Shown here: piece by piece, positions 7,581 through 16,532 of the stretch | Layout: the number at the start of each line of letters is the position of its first letter | How positions within the stretch are numbered: position 1 is the first letter of the stretch | Source of the DNA: Phormidesmis sp963710175 | Lineage (GTDB): Bacteria; Cyanobacteriota; Cyanobacteriia; Phormidesmidales; Phormidesmidaceae | DNA: 64,000 nt | Assembly (NCBI GenBank): GCA_963710175.1 | Contig: CAVPZC010000003.1 | Coordinates: 372,001 to 436,000 of the forward strand | Direction of reading: 5' to 3' | Position numbers and translations under genes: made by a program | Notes under the pieces: model-generated | The model's input: only the letters and a program-made list of their open reading frames with translations | Told to the model about the DNA's origin: nothing | Databases searched by the model: none

Positions 7581-8583
7581 GAAATCTCAGGTCGCTGCTG
7601 TACAGCCGCCTAATATCATCAATTTTGCTCTGCACCATCGCCAAGCGCTCTACGCCTAGCCCAGCGGCAAAGCCGGAATACACTTCAGAATCGCACCCTA
7701 CGGCCTTGAGCACGTTGGGGTCAATCATGCCGCAGCCCATCACTTCTAGCCACTGATCTTGCCAGCGGACATCCACTTCGGCAGAAGGCTCTGTAAAAGG
7801 AAAATAGCTCGGACGAAACCGCACTTCAATATCGCCAAACAGCGCCTCTAAAAACAGCTTTACCGTCCCTCGTAAATCGGTAAACGTAATGTCTTTATCC
7901 ACCGCAAAAAATTCGAGCTGGTGGAAGACGGCGGCGTGAGTAGCATCCACCGTATCGCGGCGGTAACAGCGGCCAGAGGCCAGCACCCTCATCGGCGGCT
8001 GATGGTTCTTCATGTAGCGCACCTGCGTATTAGAGGTGTGGGTACGCAGCAGCTGACCACCCGGCAAATACAGCGTATCTTGCATATCGCGAGCCGGGTG
8101 ATCAGGCAAGAAGTTCAGCGCTTCAAAGTTGTAGTAATCGCTTTCTACTTCGGGGCTCTGAGCGACGGTGTAGCCCAAGCCAACAAAGATATCAGTCACC
8201 TGGTCGATGATGCTATTGATCGGGTGAATACGGCCTTGGGGTCGATAGGCTCCCGGCATAGTGACATCCAGGGTTTCTGCGGCTAGCTGCGCTTCGATTT
8301 GGGCGGCTTGCAGGTCAGATTTACGCTGCTCTATGTGTGATTGCAGCGCGGTTTTGGCTTGATTGGCCAGCGCTCCAATCTGAGGCCGCTCTGCTGCGGA
8401 GAGCTTGCCCATGCCGCCAAGCACTTTGGATAGATCGCCTTTTTTGCCCAAATATCTCACTCGGGCCTTGTCCAGTTCTTCCAGGCTACTGGCGGCGCTA
8501 ATTTCTTCAGTCGCCTGCTGTTGAACGGCGCTCAGCTGGGCTTCAATTTCGGTGGATGTGGTGGCGCTCACGGCTGCTCCCAA
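7567..8583 (-). CDS. pheS: Phenylalanine--tRNA ligase alpha subunit
   Basis: Catalytic alpha chain of the (alpha-beta)2 class II synthetase that charges tRNA-Phe. Seen: N-terminal coiled-coil helices (residues about 8-95), motif 2 'RVLASGRCYRRDTVDATH', 'FHQLEFFAVDKDITF', 'YFPFTEPSAEVDV' and motif 3 'GFAAGLGVERLAMV'. 338 residues, normal length. pheT is not in this window, so the subunits are encoded separately, as often in cyanobacteria. It is divergent from surE, with 109 nt between starts. Confidence 0.97.
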   Translation of the reverse strand: MGAAVSATTSTEIEAQLSAVQQQATEEISAASSLEELDKARVRYLGKKGDLSKVLGGMGKLSAAERPQIGALANQAKTALQSHIEQRKSDLQAAQIEAQLAAETLDVTMPGAYRPQGRIHPINSIIDQVTDIFVGLGYTVAQSPEVESDYYNFEALNFLPDHPARDMQDTLYLPGGQLLRTHTSNTQVRYMKNHQPPMRVLASGRCYRRDTVDATHAAVFHQLEFFAVDKDITFTDLRGTVKLFLEALFGDIEVRFRPSYFPFTEPSAEVDVRWQDQWLEVMGCGMIDPNVLKAVGCDSEVYSGFAAGLGVERLAMVQSKIDDIRRLYSSDLRFLRQF

Positions 8584-8692
8584 GATTGCGAAAGTTCAAA
8601 GGGGACTGGCAAATTAGTCTCATGGTAACCTGCCAGGGAAGTCTGGGGTCTGTCGCCCACTCTTCAGTAATACCTAACTCTATATGTAATGT

Positions 8693-9529
8693 ATGAACAT
8701 ACTGGTGAGCAATGATGACGGCGTTTTCGCGTTGGGAATTCGGACTTTGGCCAATGCGCTAGCGACAGCCGGCCATCGGGTGACGGTGGTCTGCCCTGAC
8801 AGAGAACGCTCTGCTACTGGGCATGGCCTGACGCTGCACAAGCCGCTACGAGTCGAGCAGGTAGAAGGTGTGTTTTCTCCGGAGGTGACTGCCTGGGCCT
8901 GTTCGGGTACCCCGTCTGACTGTGTCAAGCTAGCGCTGGACGCGGTGCTAGAGACTGCGCCCGATTTTGTGCTCTCAGGCATTAACCATGGGGCAAACCT
9001 GGGTACAGATGTGCTCTATTCAGGAACGGTGTCAGCGGCGATGGAAGGCGTTTTGGAGGGGATTCCGGCGATCGCCATCAGCCTCACCAGTTTTGCCTCC
9101 AAAAACTTTCAGCCCGCTGCTCAGTTTGCCATTCAGCTCGTTTCCCACTTAGAGCAGCAGCCGCTAAACCTACCCATTTTGCTGAACATCAACGTTCCAC
9201 CAGTAGCCGCTGAGGAAATCAGAGGAGCCGTCATCACCCGGCAGGGCATTCGGCGTTATTTCGACCAGTTTGAAAAGCGCGTTGATCCCAGAGGGAAAAT
9301 CTATTACTGGCTAGCTGGCGAGGTGGTGGAAGAAGGCACCGCCGAGCTGCCGGCGACGCCCAGCACACCTACGGCTCTGAGCGCAGCGCTCTCGGACATA
9401 AGCGCTCAATTCACAACAGATGTAGAGGCCATCAAAGACAACTACATCACCGTGACACCGCTTCAGTACAACCTGACGGCCTACACAGCGCTAGAGTTCA
9501 TTGAAGCTTGGCAGGGCAGCAATCCATAG
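8693..9529 (+). CDS. surE: 5'/3'-nucleotidase SurE
   Basis: Metal-dependent nucleoside monophosphatase. The N-terminus MNILVSNDDGVFALGI contains the signature metal-binding Asp-Asp. 'LSGINHGANLGTDVLYSGTVSAAMEG' carries the conserved Asn and the GTVSAA loop; 'YITVTPLQYNLT' is typical of the C-terminus. 278 residues, slightly longer than E. coli SurE because of a Pro/Thr/Ser-rich segment near residues 218-235 (ELPATPSTPTAL). It is monocistronic by position. Confidence 0.96.
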   Translation: MNILVSNDDGVFALGIRTLANALATAGHRVTVVCPDRERSATGHGLTLHKPLRVEQVEGVFSPEVTAWACSGTPSDCVKLALDAVLETAPDFVLSGINHGANLGTDVLYSGTVSAAMEGVLEGIPAIAISLTSFASKNFQPAAQFAIQLVSHLEQQPLNLPILLNINVPPVAAEEIRGAVITRQGIRRYFDQFEKRVDPRGKIYYWLAGEVVEEGTAELPATPSTPTALSAALSDISAQFTTDVEAIKDNYITVTPLQYNLTAYTALEFIEAWQGSNP

Positions 9530-9880
9530 CCTTGGCTGCTTAGCTCACCACATCAATTGCTGCTAGAACTGTTTTGTACTGCGGGCTAAGTAGCGCGCAA
9601 GCGCACGTAGGCGTAGCCTTCTCTACGAGTATGCATCCGTACGCTTGCCGTACCACGGTAGCCTCAAGCTACCCACGATCAGCGTTCAAAAGTTGACCAA
9701 ATATCAAATTAAACGACAGATATCGTAAGCGTCTGACTTAGCTTGGGCACTATGCAAAAGGGTAATCTCAGTTGCTGATGCCGGTATTAAAGCATCACTT
9801 GTTTGCCACTTGTCTGATAGAGGGTACCGCTAGCTGTAGAGATAGACAGTCGTTCCTCTAAATCACTTCACATAAAGCTC
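9530..9880. repeat. Intergenic stretch with small inverted repeats
   Basis: No convincing gene lies between surE and the metallo-hydrolase gene. Bases 9590-9673 hold a cluster of short palindromic blocks: GCGCGCAAGCGC, GTAC(7)GTAC, and GGTAGC-CTCAA-GCTACC at 9657-9673, mixed with a GCGTAGCCTTCTCTACG unit. They resemble the short interspersed repeats common in cyanobacterial intergenic DNA; I cannot name the family. The remainder (9674-9880) should hold the promoter of the next gene, but no clear element was found. Confidence 0.35.
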
Positions 9881-10759
9881 ATGTCAGATCAGCACGGTCA
9901 GTTTTCGATATGCTTTTGGGGCGTCCGAGGAAGTGTCGCTTGTCCAGGATCTCAGACGGTCCGATACGGCGGCAATACAGCGTGCATTGAAATGAAAGTC
10001 GGCGGGGAACGCCTGATTTTTGATGGGGGCACCGGCTTGCGTAACCTGGGTCAGCACATGCTCTCAGAAATGCCCGTGAAAGCCAATATGTTTTTCACTC
10101 ATTCCCACTGGGATCATATTCAGGGCTTTCCGTTCTTTGTCCCAGCTTTTGTGCCTGGCAACTGGTTCAAAATCCACGGAGCCATTGCCCCCAATGGCTC
10201 CACCATTGAGCAGCGCCTTAACGACCAAATGCTGCATCCTAACTTTCCAGTCCCTTTGCAAATCATGGGCGCTGAGCTGAAGTTTTGTGATATTGAAGTG
10301 GGTGAGGTGGTCAAGATCGGTGAGGTTGAAATCACCAACGCCATGCTCAACCATCCAGGTGAAGCCATTGGTTACCGCATCAGCTACCGAGGGCATTCGG
10401 CGGCCTATATCAGCGACACTGAGCACTTTCCTGACCGGTTGGATGAAAATGTGCTGCGGCTAGCGCAAGATGCCGATGTGATGATCTATGACTGCACTTA
10501 CACTGACGATGAGTATCACAGCAAGAAATTTAGCAAAGTTGGCTGGGGTCACTCTACCTGGCAGGAAGCGGTGAAGCTATCGAAGGCAGCCAACGTCAAG
10601 CAGCTGGTTATTTTTCATCACGACCCTACCCATACCGATGAATTCATGGACGGTATTGTCCTCCAAACTTCGGCGGCCTTGCCGAGCAGCATTGTTGCGA
10701 AAGAAGGTATGGTTTTGGACTTGATTAAAGCAGATGCAGCAGCCGTGGCGATGGTTTAG
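9881..10759 (+). CDS. Metallo-beta-lactamase-fold hydrolase
   Basis: 292-residue MBL-fold protein with the zinc motif 'THSHWDHIQG' (residues about 73-82), a downstream Asp in 'AAYISDTEHF', and a late His pair in 'VIFHHDPTHTD'. The N-terminus 'FWGVRGSVACPGSQTVRYGGNTACIE' is characteristic of a phosphodiesterase-like MBL subgroup found in bacteria and often fused to or beside signalling proteins. The substrate cannot be told from sequence: RNase Z-like and cyclic-nucleotide phosphodiesterase activities both occur among relatives. It is followed 69 nt later by ribF. Confidence 0.85.
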   Translation: MSDQHGQFSICFWGVRGSVACPGSQTVRYGGNTACIEMKVGGERLIFDGGTGLRNLGQHMLSEMPVKANMFFTHSHWDHIQGFPFFVPAFVPGNWFKIHGAIAPNGSTIEQRLNDQMLHPNFPVPLQIMGAELKFCDIEVGEVVKIGEVEITNAMLNHPGEAIGYRISYRGHSAAYISDTEHFPDRLDENVLRLAQDADVMIYDCTYTDDEYHSKKFSKVGWGHSTWQEAVKLSKAANVKQLVIFHHDPTHTDEFMDGIVLQTSAALPSSIVAKEGMVLDLIKADAAAVAMV

Positions 10760-10827
10760 AGCGCTGGGTCTGTCTATTTGGGATGAGGAAGGTCTGAGCG
10801 GACTGGCTTTGTGTCAGAATGTAAAGC

Positions 10828-11898
10828 GTGTGGATTACTTCTTCTCTCAAGGCGGTCAAAACCCCGACTAATATAGCGCTGGGTAACTTTGACGGGGTTC
10901 ATTTGGGCCATCAGCGGGTGATGGCTGAGATTTTGAGCGCTCAAACGCTGTCAAGATCAGCCGATCAAGCCTTGACGGTTCAGTCAGTGGCGGCGCTGCA
11001 TAGCGGGGTGATTGCCGCTGGCTATAGCCATTTGCCGCATCAGTCCTATCCCGACGCTATTGAACTGCCGATTGGCCCTGCGAATCTGAACGCTGCTGCT
11101 TTAAATTGCAGCCAGTATGCAACGGTAGTGACCTTTTCTCCACATCCCCAAGAATATTTCTCGGGTGCGTCGCGGCCTTTGCTGACACCTGTGGCAGAGA
11201 AGACCTGGCAGCTCGCTCAAATGGGGATTCATCAGCTGGTGATGCTGCCTTTTAACCGGGCGCTGGCTGAGCTGACCCCTGAGGAGTTTGTTGAGCAGAT
11301 TTTGATTGAAGGGTTGCAGGCTAAGCGCATTAGTGTGGGCAGTGACTTTCGCTTTGGCAAAGGGCGCAGTGGCAGCGCTGAAGGTTTGCAGGAAATTGCG
11401 GCGAGCCATGATGTGCCGGTAGTGCGGGTGCCGCTCAGGTATGAGACGGGCGATCGCATCAGCAGTTCGCGCATTCGCCAGGCTCTGCAAACCGGTGAGC
11501 TAGCAGAAGCCGCCCACCTCTTGGGCCGCCCCTACACGCTGACAGGCCGGGTTGTAGAAGGCAAACAGCTCGGGCGCACGATTGGCTTTCCGACGGCTAA
11601 TTTGCAGATGCCAACGGATAAATACTTGCCTCGTACTGGGGTGTATGGCGTGCGGGTGTATGGCGCGGGCGCTGAACCGCTGCGAGGCGTAATGAATCTG
11701 GGCAACCGGCCCACCGTCGCAGGCCAGGATATCAGTGTCGAAGTCCATGTGCTCGACTGGTCAGGCGATCTGTACGGTCAGATTTTGACGGTGAGCCTAG
11801 AGAGTTTTGTGCGCCCTGAGCAAAAGTTTGAGTCGCTAGAGAGGCTAAAAGAACAAATTGCAGCGGACTGTAAAGTGGCGATCGCCACCCTTAAGTAA
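10828..11898 (+). CDS. ribF: Bifunctional riboflavin kinase / FAD synthetase
   Basis: Converts riboflavin to FMN and FMN to FAD. N-terminal nucleotidyltransferase: 'GNFDGVHLGHQRV' (19-31), 'VTFSPHPQEYF' (101-111), and the ISSSRIR signature before 'GRPYTLTGRV'. C-terminal kinase domain: 'GRTIGFPTANL'. Odd: roughly 55 residues (about 38-95, rich in Ala/Ser/Gln) are inserted between the HxGH motif and the VTFSPHP strand, a region normally about 10-15 residues. The GTG start at 10828 is the only good in-frame one. 356 residues against about 310 in most homologues. Confidence 0.95.
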   Translation: MWITSSLKAVKTPTNIALGNFDGVHLGHQRVMAEILSAQTLSRSADQALTVQSVAALHSGVIAAGYSHLPHQSYPDAIELPIGPANLNAAALNCSQYATVVTFSPHPQEYFSGASRPLLTPVAEKTWQLAQMGIHQLVMLPFNRALAELTPEEFVEQILIEGLQAKRISVGSDFRFGKGRSGSAEGLQEIAASHDVPVVRVPLRYETGDRISSSRIRQALQTGELAEAAHLLGRPYTLTGRVVEGKQLGRTIGFPTANLQMPTDKYLPRTGVYGVRVYGAGAEPLRGVMNLGNRPTVAGQDISVEVHVLDWSGDLYGQILTVSLESFVRPEQKFESLERLKEQIAADCKVAIATLK

Positions 11899-11969
11899 CC
11901 CCTTACGGTCATCTGGATTGTCAGATTTCACGAGCCTTTGGTCTGTTCTTAGGCGTCTATTCACCTCTC

Positions 11970-11999
11970 CTTAATCTGTCTTCAGTAAATTCTATTACT
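11970..11999 (+). promoter_or_regulatory. Possible degenerate Pho box upstream of phoX-like gene
   Basis: Three 8-mers spaced by 3 nt (CTTAATCT, TTCAGTAA, CTATTACT) give the 11-bp periodicity of cyanobacterial PhoB/SphR boxes (consensus CTTAACCT). Only the first unit is a good match. It lies 38 nt ahead of a PhoX-like gene, which is why it is listed. Low certainty. Confidence 0.3.
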
Positions 12000-12036
12000 G
12001 AGAAGACATCTGAGTATTAAGGAAATATCTATCGCT

Positions 12037-14253
12037 ATGAATTTAAAGCGTCGGCAGTTTTTGCTGTTTTTGGGTGCGGCGGCTGGGTCTACCGCCATCG
12101 GATCTTTGAGTTCTAAAGCGCGGGGACAGGCTGTCTCTGGCCGTATGGCAGCGGTATCAGAGGGAGCAGCGATCGCCGCTACGCCGCCAGCACCCTTCTC
12201 TCCGCTTAAAGGACCTATGCCCTATGGCGCAGTGAAAATCAGCGCTCAGCAGCAGCCGGCAGCCTACGCTGAATATGCTATCCAGGACGAGCTAGTACTG
12301 CCCGAAGGCTTTACCTATGACGTGATTGCTGCTTGGGGCGATCCTGTTGGCGACGCTCGGTTTGGCTATAACAACGACTATCTTTCATTTGTTCCCACTG
12401 GGCCAGATCAGGGCTACCTTACGGTTAACTTTGAGTACATCAGCGCAGAGACCTGGGAGCAAACTTACCCCACGGTAATGGGCCAATCTCTACCGTTTGA
12501 AGAAGTGCTGGCAGCGCTGGCAGCTACCGACGATGAGATCGATGCGTTTACCCTGGCCGATGGCACGCTGCTCAGGGCTCAGATTGAGGAAATTTCTAAA
12601 GCAGCGTTGCTTGACCAGGGAATGGGCGTGATCTCAGTGCGGCGGCAGGCTGACGGGAGCTGGGTGCGAGTGGCAGCTGAGAGCGATCGCCGTATCTCTG
12701 GCATCTCCGGGCTAGGAGACGATCGCTATCTCCAGACAACTGGCCCCGCTGCTGCGGTCTTTACCAAAACTGAAGTCAATGGCTATACCGACGGCTTAGG
12801 CGATCAGATTATCGGCACGTTTGGCAACTGCGCTGGCGGAACTACGCCTTGGGGTACCGTTCTCAGTGCTGAAGAGAATATTCAAAGCCAAGTGCCCGAA
12901 GCGATTCACAGTGATGGCTCCGCTTTTTCGCCCAGTGAAAAGGTCTTTGACAAGGACTATGACGGACAGGGCAACGTCTTGGGGCTAGCGGGCAATAAGT
13001 ATGGCTGGATCGTAGAAGTTGACCCAAGCAACGTGGATGACTATGGCACTAAGCACACCTGGCTGGGGCGCTATCGCCATGAAGCAGTCGGTACTCGGGT
13101 AGAAGCAGGTAAACAGCTCGCTTTTTATTCAGGGTGTGATCGCCGGGGCGGACATCTCTATAAATTCATCAGTGCGGGTACCGTTAGCGACCCTACCGAC
13201 AAAGCCAACTCTCAACTGCTTACCGACGGCATGCTCTATGCCGCCAAATTCAGCGCCGACGGTAGCGGTAGCTGGATCCCGCTGACTCTAGAGACACCGG
13301 TCAATCCGATTTTGCCCAGCGGTGTTGTTGGGGGGATGGTACCCCTACCCAAACGCCCCGAAGGCGGCTTTGAGAAAATTGAAGACGACGCGGTTGCGAA
13401 TGCCTTCAAAGACAGATTTGCCACCTTAGGCGACCTGTACGAGGGTAGCGATCTAGAAAAGCAAGGGGCGATTTTGATTGACGCTCACTTTGCTGCCAAC
13501 GCTGCTGGGGCGACCGCCACCGCTCGACCTGAAGATACAGACGTTGCTAAAGATGGAACGCTTTTCATCGCTTTTACTTCAGGCGCAGCAGGGGGTGATG
13601 GCGGGCCTGACAAAACCATCTTTACTGGCCCTAAAGGCGAGCCAGACTATGAGGCTGGCTGGATTATGAAGCTTATGGAGGCCGGCAACAATCCGGCGGC
13701 GCTGACGTTTAATTGGCAAATGTTTGCCACAGGTGGCGAACCCGCAGAGGGCGGCATTGGCTTTGCGAATCCAGATAATTTGGAGTTTGACAGTCAGGGC
13801 GACCTTTGGGTGGTCACCGACATGTCAACGAGCACACATAACAATGCCGTTCCTCAGCGTCAGGACGAGACCGGTAAAGCTTTGAACGATAAGGATTTGC
13901 TCGGGCTGTACGGCAACAATTCTCTCTGGCAAATTGCTTTGGACGGGGAAGCCGCTGGCGAGGCCAAAATGTTTGCCTATGGTCCGATGGAGTGTGAGCT
14001 CACCGGGCCCTTCTTCACCGCGGATGGGTCGACTCTATTTTTGGCGGCTCAGCATCCGGGAGAGCGCAACGGCACCCGACAGGCAATGACTGCTGAAACC
14101 CGCGAGTTTGCCATGAAGACAACCGCTGGAGAAACCTTTATGCAGTCGCGCACAGTGCCCATTGGCTCGAACTGGCCCGAGAGAACTGAAGGAGCGCCGC
14201 CTAAACCGGCTGTGGTCGCGATTCGTCGAGTGGAGATAGGAGCAGTCATTTAG
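12037..14253 (+). CDS. PhoX-like (DUF839) Tat-exported phosphatase
   Basis: 738-residue exported protein of the PhoX/DUF839 family, whose characterised members are calcium/iron-dependent periplasmic alkaline phosphatases that release phosphate from organic esters. Seen: twin-arginine-like signal 'LKRRQFLLFLGAAAG', then a propeller-like body with 'LPEGFTYDVIAAWGDPVGD', 'FGNCAGGTTPWGTVLSAEEN' and 'NPDNLEFDSQGDLWVVTDMS', all PhoX-type blocks; 'FAYGPMECELTGPFFTADG' near the C-terminus fits too. The role in phosphate scavenging is inferred from family. It is monocistronic with a possible Pho box upstream. Confidence 0.87.
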   Translation: MNLKRRQFLLFLGAAAGSTAIGSLSSKARGQAVSGRMAAVSEGAAIAATPPAPFSPLKGPMPYGAVKISAQQQPAAYAEYAIQDELVLPEGFTYDVIAAWGDPVGDARFGYNNDYLSFVPTGPDQGYLTVNFEYISAETWEQTYPTVMGQSLPFEEVLAALAATDDEIDAFTLADGTLLRAQIEEISKAALLDQGMGVISVRRQADGSWVRVAAESDRRISGISGLGDDRYLQTTGPAAAVFTKTEVNGYTDGLGDQIIGTFGNCAGGTTPWGTVLSAEENIQSQVPEAIHSDGSAFSPSEKVFDKDYDGQGNVLGLAGNKYGWIVEVDPSNVDDYGTKHTWLGRYRHEAVGTRVEAGKQLAFYSGCDRRGGHLYKFISAGTVSDPTDKANSQLLTDGMLYAAKFSADGSGSWIPLTLETPVNPILPSGVVGGMVPLPKRPEGGFEKIEDDAVANAFKDRFATLGDLYEGSDLEKQGAILIDAHFAANAAGATATARPEDTDVAKDGTLFIAFTSGAAGGDGGPDKTIFTGPKGEPDYEAGWIMKLMEAGNNPAALTFNWQMFATGGEPAEGGIGFANPDNLEFDSQGDLWVVTDMSTSTHNNAVPQRQDETGKALNDKDLLGLYGNNSLWQIALDGEAAGEAKMFAYGPMECELTGPFFTADGSTLFLAAQHPGERNGTRQAMTAETREFAMKTTAGETFMQSRTVPIGSNWPERTEGAPPKPAVVAIRRVEIGAVI

Positions 14254-14317
14254 CTTTTGCTTTTCACCTGAGCCGCCGCGCTATGATGTTGGGCGATCGC
14301 TCTCTTTTCGCCCTGCC

Positions 14318-14938
14318 ATGTCGCTATCTGCAAAACTTTGGCAAGCCAACCAGGACCTGGCAGATGCCGCCTTGAGCAACCCTTTTGTTCGCGGCATCGG
14401 TGACGGTTCTCTGGCTAAGGAAACGTTTGCCTACTACGTCGGGCAGGATGCCTTCTTTTTGGAGGCGTTTGCCCGTGCCTACAGTGTGGCCGCCGCTAAA
14501 GCACCTGATTGGGAGAGCTTTCAGGCTTTTCACAGCTTGGCAGACGGCGTTTTGCAAGAGCTGAACCTGCATCAGAGCTACGCCCGATCATGGGAAGTTG
14601 ATATTACAGCGGTAGAGCCGGGCACCGCGACTCGGCAGTACACCGATTTTTTATTGGCCACAGCCTGGAGTCAGCCGGTGGGCATTACCGCTGTAGCGAT
14701 GGCTCCCTGCATGCGACTGTATGCCTACCTGGGTCAGGCGCTGGCTAAAAATGGCATTCCCTCACATATCTACAAAGACTGGATTTCGACCTATAGCGGC
14801 GATGAGTTTGAGCCACTAGCGAAGCAGCTAGAAGATTTGGTTGATCGGCACTCACCCGAGACGGCGCTAACCTATTCAACTTATCGCTATGCTATGACTT
14901 GTGAACGCGATTTCTTTCAGGCAGCGTGGCAGCGTTAG
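14318..14938 (+). CDS. tenA: TenA family (aminopyrimidine aminohydrolase/thiaminase II-like)
   Basis: TenA hydrolyses 4-amino-5-aminomethyl-2-methylpyrimidine in thiamin salvage. 206 residues, all-helical. Seen: 'LAKETFAYYVGQDAFFLEAFARAY' (about 30-53), the 'AMAPCMRLYAYLG' block with conserved Cys, 'WISTYSGDEF', and a final 'YRYAMTCERDFFQAAW'. No TPP riboswitch was found upstream; the 64-nt gap after the phoX-like gene contains one GCGATCGC. The degraded Uma2 frame starts inside its last 13 bases. Confidence 0.92.
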   Translation: MSLSAKLWQANQDLADAALSNPFVRGIGDGSLAKETFAYYVGQDAFFLEAFARAYSVAAAKAPDWESFQAFHSLADGVLQELNLHQSYARSWEVDITAVEPGTATRQYTDFLLATAWSQPVGITAVAMAPCMRLYAYLGQALAKNGIPSHIYKDWISTYSGDEFEPLAKQLEDLVDRHSPETALTYSTYRYAMTCERDFFQAAWQR

Positions 14939-15809
14939 CACAGCAAATGGATCTGACTATTAGTCGAGAGGCGATTGCCCTGCCTGCTGGCGCAGAAATC
15001 ATCCTGCGTCACCAAACCTGGTCAGATTACGAAGTCCTTTTAGAAAAGCGGGGAGATCGATCAGCTGTCAAAATCTACTTCAATGCGATCACCCAAGAAA
15101 TTCGGCTGATGGCGCCTTCACCCAAACACGGCAATCGCTCCGATGCCCTGTCAGATTTAGTCAAAAGCCTATTGCGCTACCAAAATTAGGACTGGCAAAG
15201 CTTTGATCCAATCATGCTAAAAAAGTTTGAAGAAAAGGGAGTAGAGCCCGATGCCTGCTTTTATGTAGCCAATCGGCAGGCAATTTTAGGTAAAGAAAAG
15301 ATTGACTTAGCGTTTGATCCGCCGCCCGATTTGGCCCTAGAAGTAGACCCAACCTCGTTTACGCAGCCTGAAGACTATGAAGGGATTGCCCCTGAGCTTT
15401 GGATCTGCCGGGAAACGGGGTTGAGCATTTATCTTTTTGACAGCCAGCGGTACGTAGAGGGGAGCAGAGTCGCTATTTCCTGAGGTCTCACTCAAATATC
15501 TTATTCCTAAGTAACCTGAGTTCGGGATAAGGTGTTTCATGGTCAACCGCTCAAATCTCTCCTATCAAAGCCGGTCTGGGTTCCCCTTACCAAGGGGAAC
15601 CGTAAGGGAGGGGTTCTGGCGACATGCTCTGTGCTCAGCCGGAACCCCTCTGCCTGCGGCATCTCCCCTTGGTAAGGGGAGAAAAGATCCCCGATGGCAC
15701 ATTCTAGCTATTCTTATCCCGAACTGACGTTAAGTACGTAGAGAAAGCATGGGCGGAGGGCGTCAGCGTTGCCATTCGAGAATTTGAGCGCGAGCTGAAA
15801 GGTCAGTAA
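14926..15809 (+). pseudogene. Uma2-family endonuclease pseudogene (stop, frameshift, MITE insertion)
   Basis: Uma2 proteins have a PD-(D/E)XK nuclease-like fold and are abundant in cyanobacteria. Three lesions are visible. An in-frame TAG at 15187-15189 separates 'LLRYQN' from 'DWQSFDP'. A one-base shift lies near 15462, after 'SQRYVEG', beyond which the other frame continues 'AESLFPEVSLKYLIPK'. A 217-bp MITE at 15514-15730 splits the last helix, whose continuation 'YVEKAWAEGVSVAIREFE' resumes at 15734 and ends at TAA 15807. Between lesions the family blocks 'GVEPDACFY', 'DLALEVD' and 'APELWICR' are intact, so decay is recent. The intact Uma2 at 53254 is a separate gene. Confidence 0.9.
15514..15730. 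mobile_element. 217-bp MITE, copy 1
   Basis: Non-coding element with imperfect terminal inverted repeats (ACCTGAGTTCGGGATAAG against ACGTCAGTTCGGGATAAG, 16 of 18) and a perfect 6-bp target duplication TAAGTA at 15508-15513 and 15731-15736. Internal complementary blocks (TTCCCCTTACCAAGGGGAA and CTCCCCTTGGTAAGGGGAG) would fold strongly. It differs from copy 2 (57525-57741) at only two bases. It has no transposase and must be moved in trans. The ORFs inside it are not real. Confidence 0.9.
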
Positions 15810-15851
15810 GGCAGGCTATTCTACTGGGCTGATACAGCAAAGTGCCGGAAG

Positions 15852-16454
15852 CTATAGATCGGCAAAGTCGTAGCTTTCTTTCACAGTCCACATCTGGCCG
15901 CTGTGAATAAGTAGCGTCAGCTGACCGACCACAAAGTCAAAGTGGATTCCCTGATGCTGAAAGACCGACCAGGCTTGACGAAACATATTGGGCTTGAGAT
16001 CGCGAAAGGCAACGGTCAGGTGAGGCACAAAGGAGCGGTTGCGATCGCGCTCACTCACCAGCCCAACCCGGTCTTCCAAATAAGCGAGCAGATCAGGCTG
16101 AATCGTCATTATGCAATTGCTCTTCACCACATTGATATAAATCACATGAGGCTTAAACGCGCCAAAGCCCTCTAGCGTCACCGGCACCGGCGGCTGACTG
16201 GCCGCAAACCCTCTCAGCGTACTCGCTAGCTCAGGCAAATCGGCAACGGGCCATTCAAACGGGGCAAGCAGCGTAATGTGGGGCGGCGATCGAAAAGCGG
16301 CTTTGCTGGCATAGCGATCGCGCATCACAGCTTTCACTTGATTGGCTCGCATCCGCGCCTCTTCAGAGGGCAGTAGAGCAATAAAAAACCGTTTCCGGCT
16401 TGAAGAAATCAAATCCGATTTTTCATTAAGTTCCACAGAATTGCTGTTGCCCAT
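15852..16454 (-). CDS. 2H phosphoesterase / 2'-5' RNA ligase family protein
   Basis: Two HxT motifs define the 2H fold: 'PPHITLLAPF' and 'FVPHLTVAF'. These proteins act as cyclic phosphodiesterases or RNA 2'-5' ligases; the substrate here is unknown. About 200 residues with the start at MGNSNSVELNE (16454). The longer frame to 16526 would overlap the start region of the divergent YciI-like gene, and its extra 24 residues (MSHAPVAWRCHY...) look like non-coding sequence. The divergent pair has 78 nt between starts. Confidence 0.85.
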   Translation of the reverse strand: MGNSNSVELNEKSDLISSSRKRFFIALLPSEEARMRANQVKAVMRDRYASKAAFRSPPHITLLAPFEWPVADLPELASTLRGFAASQPPVPVTLEGFGAFKPHVIYINVVKSNCIMTIQPDLLAYLEDRVGLVSERDRNRSFVPHLTVAFRDLKPNMFRQAWSVFQHQGIHFDFVVGQLTLLIHSGQMWTVKESYDFADL

Positions 16455-16532
16455 AGAATAGTCTGGTAAGAGCCTTGAGTAATCGCTTGAGTAGTGGCAG
16501 CGCCAGGCTACAGGCGCATGAGACAATCAACA

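Noticed and set aside
14254..14317. Searched for a TPP riboswitch ahead of tenA
   Set aside because: Gap is only 64 nt and lacks the conserved CTGAGA and ACCTGATCTGG-like blocks.
15539..15727. ORF inside MITE copy 1 (also in copy 2 at 57472-57738)
   Set aside because: It is read-through of a structured non-coding element; the shared sequence reflects transposition, not protein conservation.
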